Shown here piece by piece: positions 51,670 to 59,757 of a stretch of DNA of 64,000 bases. Positions within the stretch are counted from its first letter, which is position 1; each line of letters opens with the position of its first letter. Source of the stretch: a virus; IMG/VR virus record IMGVR_UViG_3300025712_000004, positions 1 through 64,000 of that record; one strand, 5' to 3'. The notes below the pieces were generated by a model that saw nothing but the letters and a program-made list of their open reading frames with translations, was not told where the DNA came from and ran no database searches. The translations under genes were made by a program, and so were the position numbers.

Positions 51670-52576
51670 TTATTTTAATGGTTTTTACTCAAACACCGCA
51701 CAAAAATGTGAAGTTGTGGATTGGGACGAATTTGTTACAATTATGCGAGCTATGTCCAATGTTGAAGGGTATAAACCAGCCATGGGCGAATATAAGCGCG
51801 AACAGCCATTAATATCACCAGCAATTTACGAAGAAAATATACACCGAACTAACGAAGCAGTGGTTGGTTGGGATATGATTATGCTCGATATAGATGATGG
51901 TATAGATAGCTTAGAGCGAATTAAACAGCACTTTAAGCCGTTTAATTACATTATCTATTCAACTGCCAACTGTACGTTAGCAAAGCTCAAAATACGTGTG
52001 TGTATACCGTTAAATCAACATGCACCAAAGAAAGAACTTCATGGCCTATGGTACGCCTTAAATCTTTGGTGTTCTGGTATATTAGACGCACAAACTAAAG
52101 ATAAATCACGTATGCATTACATACCAGCGATGTATATAAATAAAGGTAGCGATTATAACCATACGTTTATTGTTAATGATGGTATAGATTTGGATTGGTC
52201 TGGGCTGATGGCGAAATATCCGGCACCACCAGAAAAAGATAAATTTAAGGTAGTAAATCCTTTACGTGATTTGAAACGTAAGGTATACTTGGGCGCTAAG
52301 GCTAAGCCGACCATCAATATAGCCGACAAGAATTGCCCGTTCGTCTACCAAAACATGATAGATGATTATCGGTTAACTCCGGCTGGTGGACATCATGGTG
52401 CCATATATAAATTTATGGTAATGTGTTGTTACAATGCAGCGAAGATTGACTACCCAATATCTACTGATGAATTGGTTGATATGGCAGAACAACTCGATGC
52501 GATAGATGGTGGTTTCTATGACCAGAAAAAATTATACGGTAATGCAGTTGATGCATTAAATTACACATGCGTTTAG
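51659..52576 (+). CDS. Candidate AEP-like DNA primase
   Basis: The 305-residue protein has IMLDIDDG near residue 78, like the hhhDhD metal motif of archaeo-eukaryotic primases. Then comes IIYSTANCTLAKLKIRVCIP, like the Ser/Arg nucleotide-binding segment of that fold. The C-terminal region (GGHHGAIYKFMVMCCYNAAK) is helical. No T4 gp61-type primase with zinc finger is seen in the window, so this could supply primers for the T4-like fork. The assignment rests on motif pattern only. Confidence 0.42.
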   Translation: MRFSYFNGFYSNTAQKCEVVDWDEFVTIMRAMSNVEGYKPAMGEYKREQPLISPAIYEENIHRTNEAVVGWDMIMLDIDDGIDSLERIKQHFKPFNYIIYSTANCTLAKLKIRVCIPLNQHAPKKELHGLWYALNLWCSGILDAQTKDKSRMHYIPAMYINKGSDYNHTFIVNDGIDLDWSGLMAKYPAPPEKDKFKVVNPLRDLKRKVYLGAKAKPTINIADKNCPFVYQNMIDDYRLTPAGGHHGAIYKFMVMCCYNAAKIDYPISTDELVDMAEQLDAIDGGFYDQKKLYGNAVDALNYTCV

Positions 52577-52583
52577 GGATAGT

Positions 52584-52949
52584 ATGATGATGAATTTAAT
52601 CAGTGGGAAAAAAATAGGAAGAATTCATATAGGTCGAGTTGGTACGTATATCATCGGAGCAAATAACATACGTATAGACCGAGGACATTCAATTCTATCA
52701 AATAAATTCAAGTTAAAAGATGAAATGTGGAGAGATGAATGTTGTGATTGGTATGATGATTGGTTAAGGGAACAATTTTTCGCATGTTCTGGTGGTGATT
52801 CTGCTAGTGTATCTGCTGAAATTATACGGATAGTTGGTATTATTGAAAGCGGCAAAGACGTAAATTTACAATGTTGGTGTGCTCCAAAACGATGCCACGG
52901 ACAAAGCATAAAAAAATTAGTATTACAATATATAAAGGAGAGAAAATAA
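52584..52949 (+). CDS. DUF4326 family protein
   Basis: The 121-residue protein has the signature of DUF4326: HIGRVGTYIIGANNI at the start, LSNKF in the middle, and the C-terminal CWCAPKRCHGQSIK with its Cys and His residues. The family is widespread in phages and bacteria but of unknown biochemical role. It overlaps the Dda-like helicase start (TAATG). Confidence 0.75.
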   Translation: MMMNLISGKKIGRIHIGRVGTYIIGANNIRIDRGHSILSNKFKLKDEMWRDECCDWYDDWLREQFFACSGGDSASVSAEIIRIVGIIESGKDVNLQCWCAPKRCHGQSIKKLVLQYIKERK

Positions 52950-54304
52950 TGCGATTGTTTCAATTAACAAAAGGGCAAGAAATTGCTAAAGGTGAGGTTT
53001 TGGCCACTTGTCGAAACCCATGCAGAAAAGATGAGAATAAATTTCATCTTATTTTTGGTCCAGCAGGTAGCGGAAAATCTACACTAATACAAGACATCAT
53101 CAAATCATTACCAACTGGTAGTAAAATTGGATTTACTGCACCAACACATAAAGCTGCAAAGGTTTTATATAAGATGGCATTTAAGCTTGGTATAACGCAC
53201 CTAGTGGACATTAAAACGATTCACTCTGCCTTGGGTCTAAAGCTAGAACGAAAGTACGGTGAAGAAGTTATCACGAAGCCTAAGTTCTCGGTTGAACATA
53301 TTTATGACTATCTTTTCATTGATGAAGGCAGTATGCTTGGCGATGAGATATTACAATTCATTATAGAATGTAAATCTGTCAAGGTCATATTCGTTGCGGA
53401 TAAAGCACAAATTGGGCCAATAAATTCAGCCAAAGATGAATATGGTAATACGTTAATTGATGCGACCATGGCAGACCAACTTAGTAAAATATTCACTGAG
53501 GTTACGCATACATCAGAACTGATGGAAATTATGCGACAGGCTGCAGATAGCCCAATTATTCGTTTAGCTACAAAGATGCGAGAAGCACAAGAAAATCTTC
53601 ACCTTGGCTTCCCACAAATCGTAAATGATTTAGATGCAGATGGTAATGGTATTGCCGTAATGCCGTTTGATGATTGGACTGCTGAGTTAGTTGGAAAGTT
53701 TCGTTCGCAGGAATTTAAAGATGACCCAGACTTCTGTCGTGTGGTATGTTACACAAATAGTGCAGTGGACCAAGTAAATGATTTTGTCCGTCAACAATTA
53801 CATGGTGTTGGTGTTGCTGAATTTGTAGATGGTGAAATAATCGTTGCACAAGAAAGTGGCGGTACACCGGACTCATATAAAAACGCTGAAGAGTTCATTG
53901 TAGTAACTAGCGAGAAGTTCTTCGATGATGAATATCACGTAGAGGTAATTGAGTTAGTGCTTAAGTCATTGGATGATGGTAGAATACATAATGTTCGAAC
54001 CGTTGCCAAAGATTACAAGCTCGAATTTGATAGACACATTCAGCAATTGGCCGACCGTGCAAACTCAGTAGATAAAATCTCAGCTAAAGCATTTTGGCGA
54101 GAGTTCTGGGCAGCAAAAGATAAGTTTAAGTCGTTTAAATATGTATATGCTCTAACGTCGCACAAGTCGCAAGGTAGCACGTTTACTTATACATACATAT
54201 ATTCGTCAGACTTTATCAATTTTGGCCCCACATTGGCCGTACTTAGGTTGTTATATACGGCAACAACACGAAGTGAATTAAAAACTTCATTTAGCTTAGA
54301 ATAG
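52949..54304 (+). CDS. dda: SF1B helicase, Dda/RecD-like
   Basis: The 451-residue helicase has motif I GPAGSGKST (about 37-45), motif Ia TAPTHKAAK, motif II FIDEGSMLG, motif III VADKAQIGP and motif VI near the end (YALTSHKSQGSTFTY; TATTR). It matches T4 Dda (439) in size and order. Dda moves 5' to 3' and helps early replication start and protein removal. Starts after GGAGAGAAAATA, overlapping the previous stop. Confidence 0.9.
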   Translation: MRLFQLTKGQEIAKGEVLATCRNPCRKDENKFHLIFGPAGSGKSTLIQDIIKSLPTGSKIGFTAPTHKAAKVLYKMAFKLGITHLVDIKTIHSALGLKLERKYGEEVITKPKFSVEHIYDYLFIDEGSMLGDEILQFIIECKSVKVIFVADKAQIGPINSAKDEYGNTLIDATMADQLSKIFTEVTHTSELMEIMRQAADSPIIRLATKMREAQENLHLGFPQIVNDLDADGNGIAVMPFDDWTAELVGKFRSQEFKDDPDFCRVVCYTNSAVDQVNDFVRQQLHGVGVAEFVDGEIIVAQESGGTPDSYKNAEEFIVVTSEKFFDDEYHVEVIELVLKSLDDGRIHNVRTVAKDYKLEFDRHIQQLADRANSVDKISAKAFWREFWAAKDKFKSFKYVYALTSHKSQGSTFTYTYIYSSDFINFGPTLAVLRLLYTATTRSELKTSFSLE

Positions 54305-54314
54305 GAGAATTATT

Positions 54315-54926
54315 ATGGCATTGGATGGATGGTATGTAAAAGAGGTGACAAGGAAAGATATAACAAATTTTATTGAAACTTGGCACTACTCAAAAAATAT
54401 AAACGGGTGTATATGTGATTACAACTTCGCATTATATTCCCCAGATGGTATAATGAAGGGGGCTATGTTCTACGGTCGGATGGCTATGGCAAACCAATGG
54501 AAGCGATTTTCATCTTCACCAGATGATGTAATCGAGTTGCGTCGATTGTGTTGCGTCGATGATACACCGAAAAATACAGAAAGTTACTTTATTGGACAAA
54601 CCTTCAAATTACTCAGAAAAAATTGGCGCAGAGATGGGGTTATTGTTAGTTATGCAGATAAAGAGTACGGTCACGAAGGGACGATATATAAAGCCACAAA
54701 TTTCGTAATGACTAGGGAAATTGCTGGCGCTAAGGTTATCATGCATGGTGATAAACGCTACCATGATAAGGCTATACGCACAAAATATAAGGGCGAACTA
54801 AAACCATTCGCTAAGAGGTTGGTCGAGGCATTAAAAAACGGGGACGCACAATATAAAAACACTGCAGGGAAATTTACATACGTATATAATTTATGTAAAA
54901 AGAAACATAAATTATTAAGCACATAG
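54315..54926 (+). CDS. Mom-like GNAT-fold protein
   Basis: The 203-residue protein matches the Mom-type pattern: IETWHYSKNINGC, LYSPDGIMKGAMFYG, IELRRLCCVDD, then IVSYADKEYGHEGTIYKATNF. It is an intact paralog of the broken gene at 39546. Mom of phage Mu adds a carbamoylmethyl-type group to adenine in DNA and protects it from restriction. Whether this protein does so, or is another GNAT transferase, is open. AGGAGAATTATT precedes the start. Confidence 0.65.
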   Translation: MALDGWYVKEVTRKDITNFIETWHYSKNINGCICDYNFALYSPDGIMKGAMFYGRMAMANQWKRFSSSPDDVIELRRLCCVDDTPKNTESYFIGQTFKLLRKNWRRDGVIVSYADKEYGHEGTIYKATNFVMTREIAGAKVIMHGDKRYHDKAIRTKYKGELKPFAKRLVEALKNGDAQYKNTAGKFTYVYNLCKKKHKLLST

Positions 54927-54936
54927 GAGAATTATT

Positions 54937-55179
54937 ATGATGAACGACACAGAACTAAAAACTTTCGTAGAAGACCTTAGTGGTTGGTACGATGGCAGAA
55001 AAGAAAACCTTCAAGAAGTACTAAAAAATATCGAAGGCAAAGAAAAATTAACTTTGGATTTTGGTGATGATTTACAAATTAAACTAAAAAACAAACAAGA
55101 AATTAATGCTTACCGTATGGGTATCATTAGTGCCATATCTGCCTTTGGCGATTTTCCAGTTAGTATTGAAAATAAATAA
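54937..55179 (+). CDS. Hypothetical protein, 80 aa
   Basis: Unrecognised acidic helical protein (MNDTELKTFVEDLSGWYDG; INAYRMGIISAISAFGD). AGGAGAATTATT is the same leader as for the Mom-like gene, so they may be co-expressed. No functional motif. Confidence 0.68.
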   Translation: MMNDTELKTFVEDLSGWYDGRKENLQEVLKNIEGKEKLTLDFGDDLQIKLKNKQEINAYRMGIISAISAFGDFPVSIENK

Positions 55180-55188
55180 AATAAACTG

Positions 55189-55225
55189 TTGACTTTTATC
55201 TATGGGTCTATATAATGGACCCATA
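55189..55225 (+). promoter_or_regulatory. Promoter-hairpin module
   Basis: TTGACT (55189-55194), 16-base spacer, TATAAT (55211-55216), perfect 8-bp arms 55201-55208 and 55218-55225. Near copy of the module at 33606. Confidence 0.88.
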
Positions 55226-55253
55226 TTCAAGAGAAACTAAACCGGAGTAACAT

Positions 55254-55751
55254 ATGGAATCATTTAAAATAGGCAGAGAAAACAGAGCAACATTAAATGT
55301 GGATTTAACGACTGCAATTGATGAGCATTTCCATTATATGGGTATGGGTGACCATACAATTAAGGTTCCATGTATATGTACCAATGAATATGTATGTGTA
55401 ATGTGTAATAAATCTAAAGACTTGTGGGTCGAACGTGGAGATAGAGGTTTGGCTATACATCATGCCAGAAGAACCACCACCACATTCACCGTGACCGTAA
55501 TCGATGACCCATCAGACCAAACCAATAATGGTAAGAAATTTAAGTTGGTTGTTGGACGGGGGTTATTGAAGAAGATTGCCGCAGTTAGCGCAAAATATAA
55601 TGACGTAGTTTTACATTTACTAAATACACCTAAAGGATTCGGGTCTAGAACTTTTCCAGATTATTCTAATAGTACAATATCAATACCAAAAGAAACAATC
55701 ACAAACCAATTAGCTATGGATTTATTCGAAGCAACAGAAGGCGAACTATAA
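55254..55751 (+). CDS. Hypothetical protein, 165 aa
   Basis: Unrecognised protein with four Cys in PCICTNEYVCVMCNKSKD (residues 40-57) that look like a zinc site, and a long beta-rich C-terminus. The first gene behind its promoter (CCGGAGTAACAT). Overlaps the next ATG by one base. No known family. Confidence 0.68.
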   Translation: MESFKIGRENRATLNVDLTTAIDEHFHYMGMGDHTIKVPCICTNEYVCVMCNKSKDLWVERGDRGLAIHHARRTTTTFTVTVIDDPSDQTNNGKKFKLVVGRGLLKKIAAVSAKYNDVVLHLLNTPKGFGSRTFPDYSNSTISIPKETITNQLAMDLFEATEGEL

Positions 55752-56485
55752 TGCAAGACTTAGACCGAGTTAAACGTAAAATAGCAAAGCTAATGAATTT
55801 GGCTGCAGGTACATCGAACGAACATGAAGCCGATAATGCCATGCGAAAAGCTGGTGGGCTTATGAACAAATTCCACGTTGAAGGTGCTGCTGATTGGGAC
55901 AAGAAAATTGTATTAATCGAAAAAGCATTTGGCACCCGTAAGATTGCCAAGGCCCACGAAAAGAAATTGTTCTGGGCGATATGCGAAAGTGTCGGTGTGT
56001 ATGGTTTACATACTTCATCGCAGAAAGCATATACATATTGGGATGGGTTCGCTTATGTGAATGCTGAAGGTGTGCCATGTAAATTTAGGTTGGTTGGTCA
56101 CCCGAGCGACATAGATATTGCTTGGTATATGTTTGAAGTGTGTCTATCACAGGTACAGAAACAAACTACCATCTATGGCCAAGGTAAGAAGCTTAAGCGT
56201 TCACAACTGAATGATTATGCAATGGGCCTAGTGTTTGGTTTATCTGCTAGATTTAAAGCTATGCAGTCCAAATGTAATGAGGTTGGTACTGGTTTAGTGC
56301 CAGTAGATACCAGAAAAGATGACGCTGAATCATTTTATGCATCCGAAGGTGGCAAAGTAAAATCGAGCAGTATGACTGTACGTAACAACGACTTTCTACA
56401 TTCTGGTGTGAAAGATGCTAAAGATATTCGTGTCAATGCTGGCGTAGAAGCAACCAAACCAAATAAAACTTTGAGATTGGGGTAG
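55751..56485 (+). CDS. DUF2786 domain protein
   Basis: The first 45 residues (KRKIAKLMNLAAGTSNEHEA, then MRKAGGLMNKFHVE) are the DUF2786 helical domain. The remainder (HEKKLFWAICESVGVYGLHT; AMGLVFGLSARFKAMQ) is like the DUF7168-type partner domain common in phages. The function of the family is not established. Starts within ATAATG overlapping the previous stop. Confidence 0.78.
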   Translation: MQDLDRVKRKIAKLMNLAAGTSNEHEADNAMRKAGGLMNKFHVEGAADWDKKIVLIEKAFGTRKIAKAHEKKLFWAICESVGVYGLHTSSQKAYTYWDGFAYVNAEGVPCKFRLVGHPSDIDIAWYMFEVCLSQVQKQTTIYGQGKKLKRSQLNDYAMGLVFGLSARFKAMQSKCNEVGTGLVPVDTRKDDAESFYASEGGKVKSSSMTVRNNDFLHSGVKDAKDIRVNAGVEATKPNKTLRLG

Positions 56486-56488
56486 TAT

Positions 56489-56794
56489 ATGGACGAGAAA
56501 GCTGTTATCATAATCCGGTACATTGGTCAGAACATAGAACAAGTAGTTCTTGATGAATTAGACGGAATGTATGATTTATCTGTGCGAGAGTTCCAATCCC
56601 ATCTTCACTGGCTAATTAAAAATAAATATGTCCGCGAAGAAAAAGCGACATTACGTAAATTTAGGTATTTACATTTAGAACCACTTGGTTTAGAATACTT
56701 TAAATCGGATATAACTGAAATTAAGGAGAAGTCAAAATGTGTAACCAAACCAACGAAACAAAAATCGGGTCTGATAACGGGAAGTTTCAGGTAG
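56489..56794 (+). CDS. Winged-helix-like protein, 101 aa
   Basis: Residues 15-75 look like a winged helix (VVLDELDGMYDLSVREFQSH, then LIKNKYVREEKATLRKFRYL), suggesting DNA binding. The basic tail follows. The end overlaps the dCMP deaminase start by 58 bases, an unusually long overlap. Start after TGGGGTAGTAT. Confidence 0.6.
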   Translation: MDEKAVIIIRYIGQNIEQVVLDELDGMYDLSVREFQSHLHWLIKNKYVREEKATLRKFRYLHLEPLGLEYFKSDITEIKEKSKCVTKPTKQKSGLITGSFR

Positions 56795-57396
56795 ATTTAG
56801 ATGTAATGCATATGTACCCACATGTACATACTATATATTGCCCACAAAAAGCAGCCAGAGAAAAGCAACACAAAATTGACCGTGTTCGATTAAAACAGGC
56901 TGAGAGCGAATCTGAGCTTACTAACTGCATAAAGCATGCAGTTGGGTGCATAATCACAGATAAGCATGGCAGAATCGTTTCTACTGGACGTAACGGTACG
57001 CCAGAAGGTATAGAAAATTGTTCTGAGCGTTTTAGTAGCAAAAGGATGCGAATCGAACGACTTAAGTTTAACATTAAGCATTCTATCGGTTCGGTTAATG
57101 CCACACAACGTGCGGAACTTGAAAAGATATACTTAGAGCATCATGAATGGTCTGCGGCAAATGAAATTCATGCTGAAATTAATGCCATCATTCATTCTAG
57201 CCCAGAAAAACGTGCTGGTGGTACATTGTATGTAAACTTGCAACCATGTCCTGTGTGTGCTAAAGTGATTGCGAATTCTGGCGTTAGTCGAGTAGTGTTC
57301 GGTAAAATGTACGAACGTTCAGATAGCGCAGCAACCCAAGCAATGTTCGATGCGAAAAATATCGAATATATTTTTATACCTAACTTACTGGATTGA
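56737..57396 (+). CDS. cd: Deoxycytidylate deaminase
   Basis: The 219-residue zinc enzyme turns dCMP into dUMP for thymidylate synthase. Catalytic zinc motifs are EIHAEINAI (His145, Glu147) and LQPCPVCAKVI (Cys171, Cys174). An extra Cys/His-rich part near residues 95-135 fits the second zinc site of T4-type dCMP deaminase. Strong AAGGAGAAGTCAAA site. The first 20 residues overlap the upstream gene. Confidence 0.9.
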   Translation: MCNQTNETKIGSDNGKFQVDLDVMHMYPHVHTIYCPQKAAREKQHKIDRVRLKQAESESELTNCIKHAVGCIITDKHGRIVSTGRNGTPEGIENCSERFSSKRMRIERLKFNIKHSIGSVNATQRAELEKIYLEHHEWSAANEIHAEINAIIHSSPEKRAGGTLYVNLQPCPVCAKVIANSGVSRVVFGKMYERSDSAATQAMFDAKNIEYIFIPNLLD

Positions 57397-57400
57397 TATT

Positions 57401-57964
57401 ATGTTATACCAAAAAGACTGCCCAAGATGTGGCGACCCAATGATACGAACGTCTAAAGATACACATTATTGCGATTGGTGTGATATTAGAGTAGATGAAA
57501 ACGCAAACCAGTTCTTCTTGATATGGGTATTGATGGCCATACTTATTATGTTTGGTGTTGCGTCGAAGCCAGCAGAAGCAAACGACGAAGTTAAATATAT
57601 GGCAGAAGCTATTTATTTTGAAGCTCGGAACCAAGCGTTGGTTGGACAGGTTGCTGTTGGATGTGTAATTAAAAATAGAGTTGAGCATAGGCGATGGGCG
57701 AATAATGTCCGCGACGTAGTGCATCAACCAAAACATTTTAGTTACTATTCTGATGGTAAGCCTGAAGTGTATAATGACACAAAAGCCCATTATATTGCTG
57801 TACAAATGGCATTGCATGTATTAAACTCTGATGCATGTGATATGTACGACAAGATTGACCATTACATCAATCATGATATTGCAAACCCAAAGGCCACTTG
57901 GTATAAACAAATGAAGTTTATTATGAAAGTTGGCGAACACTCATTTTACAAAAGTATTAAATAG
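57401..57964 (+). CDS. Membrane-anchored cell-wall hydrolase (SleB family) with zinc ribbon
   Basis: The 187-residue protein has three parts. Residues 7-27 are a CPRCG...CDWC zinc ribbon, 43-62 a transmembrane helix (FFLIWVLMAILIMFG), and from 75 a Hydrolase_2/SleB-type domain (MAEAIYFEARNQALVGQ, VGCVIKNRVE, VVHQPKHFSYYSD). Such domains cut peptidoglycan. The anchor and cytoplasmic zinc ribbon are unusual for a lysis enzyme. The position among nucleotide genes suggests a modulating rather than main lysis role; this is inference. Start ATG 4 bases after the previous stop. Confidence 0.7.
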   Translation: MLYQKDCPRCGDPMIRTSKDTHYCDWCDIRVDENANQFFLIWVLMAILIMFGVASKPAEANDEVKYMAEAIYFEARNQALVGQVAVGCVIKNRVEHRRWANNVRDVVHQPKHFSYYSDGKPEVYNDTKAHYIAVQMALHVLNSDACDMYDKIDHYINHDIANPKATWYKQMKFIMKVGEHSFYKSIK

Positions 57965-57973
57965 GAGAAATTT

Positions 57974-58228
57974 ATGAATAAGAAATTCAAAAGCAAGAAA
58001 TTTGTAAGAAGATTACCAGTACGTGTGGTACGATATAGCCCAGTGTCAAATGCGTTTTTATTTGAAGGTAAAGTGTTTGGTTTCGAGTTTGACCAAGCGC
58101 CATCAACGACTAGAATGATTGCGCAATCATTGGTACAAACTAAAGGCCGTGCATATTATGGCCACAACGCAAGAGCCGAAGAATTACCAAACTTCTTTAA
58201 GCCTTCGGTAATTAAATTTACATATTAA
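57974..58228 (+). CDS. Hypothetical basic protein, 84 aa
   Basis: Unrecognised, with a basic N-terminus (MNKKFKSKKFVRRLPVRVV) and beta-rich body (FEGKVFGFEFDQAP). AGGAGAAATTT precedes it. Small nucleic-acid-binding or structural protein possible; no evidence either way. Confidence 0.68.
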   Translation: MNKKFKSKKFVRRLPVRVVRYSPVSNAFLFEGKVFGFEFDQAPSTTRMIAQSLVQTKGRAYYGHNARAEELPNFFKPSVIKFTY

Positions 58229-58244
58229 ATAAATAAATAAAAAC

Positions 58245-58278
58245 TTTACTTTAAACTTTAAGGGTGTATACTACACCC
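58245..58278 (+). promoter_or_regulatory. Promoter-hairpin module
   Basis: TTTACT (58245-58250), 16-base spacer, TATACT (58267-58272). Perfect 7-bp arms GGGTGTA/TACACCC (58262-58268, 58272-58278) with a 3-base loop covering the -10 box. Confidence 0.8.
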
Positions 58279-58319
58279 AACTTAGAAAATACTTATTATT
58301 AACCAAAAGGAAACATATT

Positions 58320-58820
58320 ATGTCAAACACAGATATCAAACACACTGGTCTTAAAGCACGTTTAGAAGCATTACCAAAAGAACAAGCAGCTACAGTTGGT
58401 GACTTGTTAGAATTAGCGAACATCGTTAATCACAACATCTATAAAGCTAGCGATGGTGCCAAAAAATTACAGGCAAAATTAGACCATCAAATGACCATCA
58501 ATAAAGGCTTAATTGAAACTATGTCTATTATGTCTAAAAACATAACTAACATGGGTGGACGTATTGAAAGTGTATGGGACACCGTAAATGTAATCGATAA
58601 AGATTTAGATGGTGCGTATGATGACATCAATCTATTAAATAGCGAAGCCGACATCAAGTATGTGCGCCCTAGCGATTTAATAGACGAAGACGAAGTCGTA
58701 TGTTATGTTGATAAAGGTCGTGGTGATTGTACTGGCGTATGCACATTACAATTCACCGACAACGATGGTAAAGCGTACGACTTCGATATCGGTAACTTAA
58801 GCAACTATATCGTCGAGTAA
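58320..58820 (+). CDS. Hypothetical protein, 166 aa
   Basis: Unrecognised. Residues 1-105 are helical (LELANIVNHNIYKASDGAKK; ETMSIMSKNITNMGGRIESV), likely an oligomerising stalk. Residues 115-166 form a small acidic beta domain (DEVVCYVDKGRGDCTGVCTL). Single gene between its own promoter and a strong terminator, so it may be made in quantity. Confidence 0.72.
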   Translation: MSNTDIKHTGLKARLEALPKEQAATVGDLLELANIVNHNIYKASDGAKKLQAKLDHQMTINKGLIETMSIMSKNITNMGGRIESVWDTVNVIDKDLDGAYDDINLLNSEADIKYVRPSDLIDEDEVVCYVDKGRGDCTGVCTLQFTDNDGKAYDFDIGNLSNYIVE

Positions 58821-58830
58821 TACTGTCTTT

Positions 58831-58862
58831 TGGTGGGGATTTATTCTCCACCATTTTTTTTT
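58831..58862 (+). terminator. Strong intrinsic terminator
   Basis: TGGTGGGGA (58831-58839), loop of 5, TCTCCACCA (58845-58853), then nine T. Nine base pairs including one G-T. It ends the 58320 gene transcript. Confidence 0.92.
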
Positions 58863-58882
58863 CTTTATAATGTGAGGTTGTT

Positions 58883-59422
58883 ATGGCTATTCCAGTTGAG
58901 GTAATTGAAATTAAGCGCAAAACAATGGGACTATGTCACCAAGAAAGAGATATAGATTTCATGACTATGAATCGAGACATGCTACGAACAACCAATGGTA
59001 TGTTTTTATCTGGCGAAGCTGCATACGATGAAGTTGTGGCCGAGCGACAAAGTAGACGAGCTGTCCACATCAGAGATAATCGAGGCCAAGATAAATTTAT
59101 TGTATGGTCTCCAGAGTTTGAAGAGTTTGTTGGAGTTGGGTTAAATATAATCGAAGAGCTTCAAGCAGAAATCAAGCAGAAAAGTCTTGACAATCACTTC
59201 TTGAAGTCGGAGCTAAACAATAGTAAAATATTAGTAGCCAGCGAAAAGAAGGCCCACGATAAAACTAAAAATTTATTGGATGGATGGCAGTCGATTGCTG
59301 AACGATTCAAGTGTAGATTACACCGAGCAAGAAAGGTATCATTTACACTGAAGGTTGGTAGCCTTTTCGCTATATATGTTTACGGTTGTATCGTATATGT
59401 CGGCACCGTGGGGTTATCTTGA
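58883..59422 (+). CDS. Hypothetical coiled-coil membrane protein, 179 aa
   Basis: Residues 90-135 form a coiled coil (IIEELQAEIKQKSLDNHFLK) and 153-178 a C-terminal transmembrane helix (VGSLFAIYVYGCIVYVGTV), giving a tail-anchored topology. The N-terminus is globular. Start after GTGAGGTTGTT. Family unknown. Its stop overlaps the region of the next start. Confidence 0.7.
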   Translation: MAIPVEVIEIKRKTMGLCHQERDIDFMTMNRDMLRTTNGMFLSGEAAYDEVVAERQSRRAVHIRDNRGQDKFIVWSPEFEEFVGVGLNIIEELQAEIKQKSLDNHFLKSELNNSKILVASEKKAHDKTKNLLDGWQSIAERFKCRLHRARKVSFTLKVGSLFAIYVYGCIVYVGTVGLS

Positions 59423-59451
59423 GCGTACATTTTGAGCCAATAATTGAAGTG

Positions 59452-59670
59452 ATGCGAGTATACACCGATGGTGGTAGTTACGAGCAGAAATCCTCATTTG
59501 TTGCAGTGGCTACAATTGTATGGGACAGCGAAACCCAAGTAACTCTAAAGGGGTTGCATGGTGATGTTAATAAGAGTATACTACTTACGGTTAAAGAAGC
59601 TTTACGTAATCGTGGCGTTACTCATTACAGACAATACCGCAATAACAGATGGCAAACCAAACCTTGTTAG
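59452..59670 (+). CDS. Hypothetical protein, about 72 aa
   Basis: A short protein beginning MRVYTDGGSYEQKSSFVAVA, which recalls the first strand of RNase H-fold domains but is too short to be one. The start is uncertain: a TTG at 59419 overlapping the previous TGA would add 11 residues. The C-terminus is basic (RNRGVTHYRQYRNNRWQ). Confidence 0.5.
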   Translation: MRVYTDGGSYEQKSSFVAVATIVWDSETQVTLKGLHGDVNKSILLTVKEALRNRGVTHYRQYRNNRWQTKPC

Positions 59671-59679
59671 GAGTGTGTG

Positions 59680-59757
59680 ATGCGAAAACGAAAAACGAAG
59701 AGCTACGCTGCATGCATTAAAGCAATCCAACCCAACATTAGGAAAACCGAACCATGA
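59680..59757 (+). CDS. Very small basic protein, 25 aa
   Basis: A 25-codon gene with TTAGGAGTGTG in front, ending in ATGA shared with the next start. The peptide is basic (MRKRKTKSYAACIKAIQ). It may serve to couple translation to the following gene rather than as a functional protein. Confidence 0.45.
   Translation: MRKRKTKSYAACIKAIQPNIRKTEP

Noticed and set aside
59452-59670. RNase HI
   Set aside because: The YTDGG opening resembles the first RNase H strand, but at about 72 residues the remaining catalytic acids are absent.
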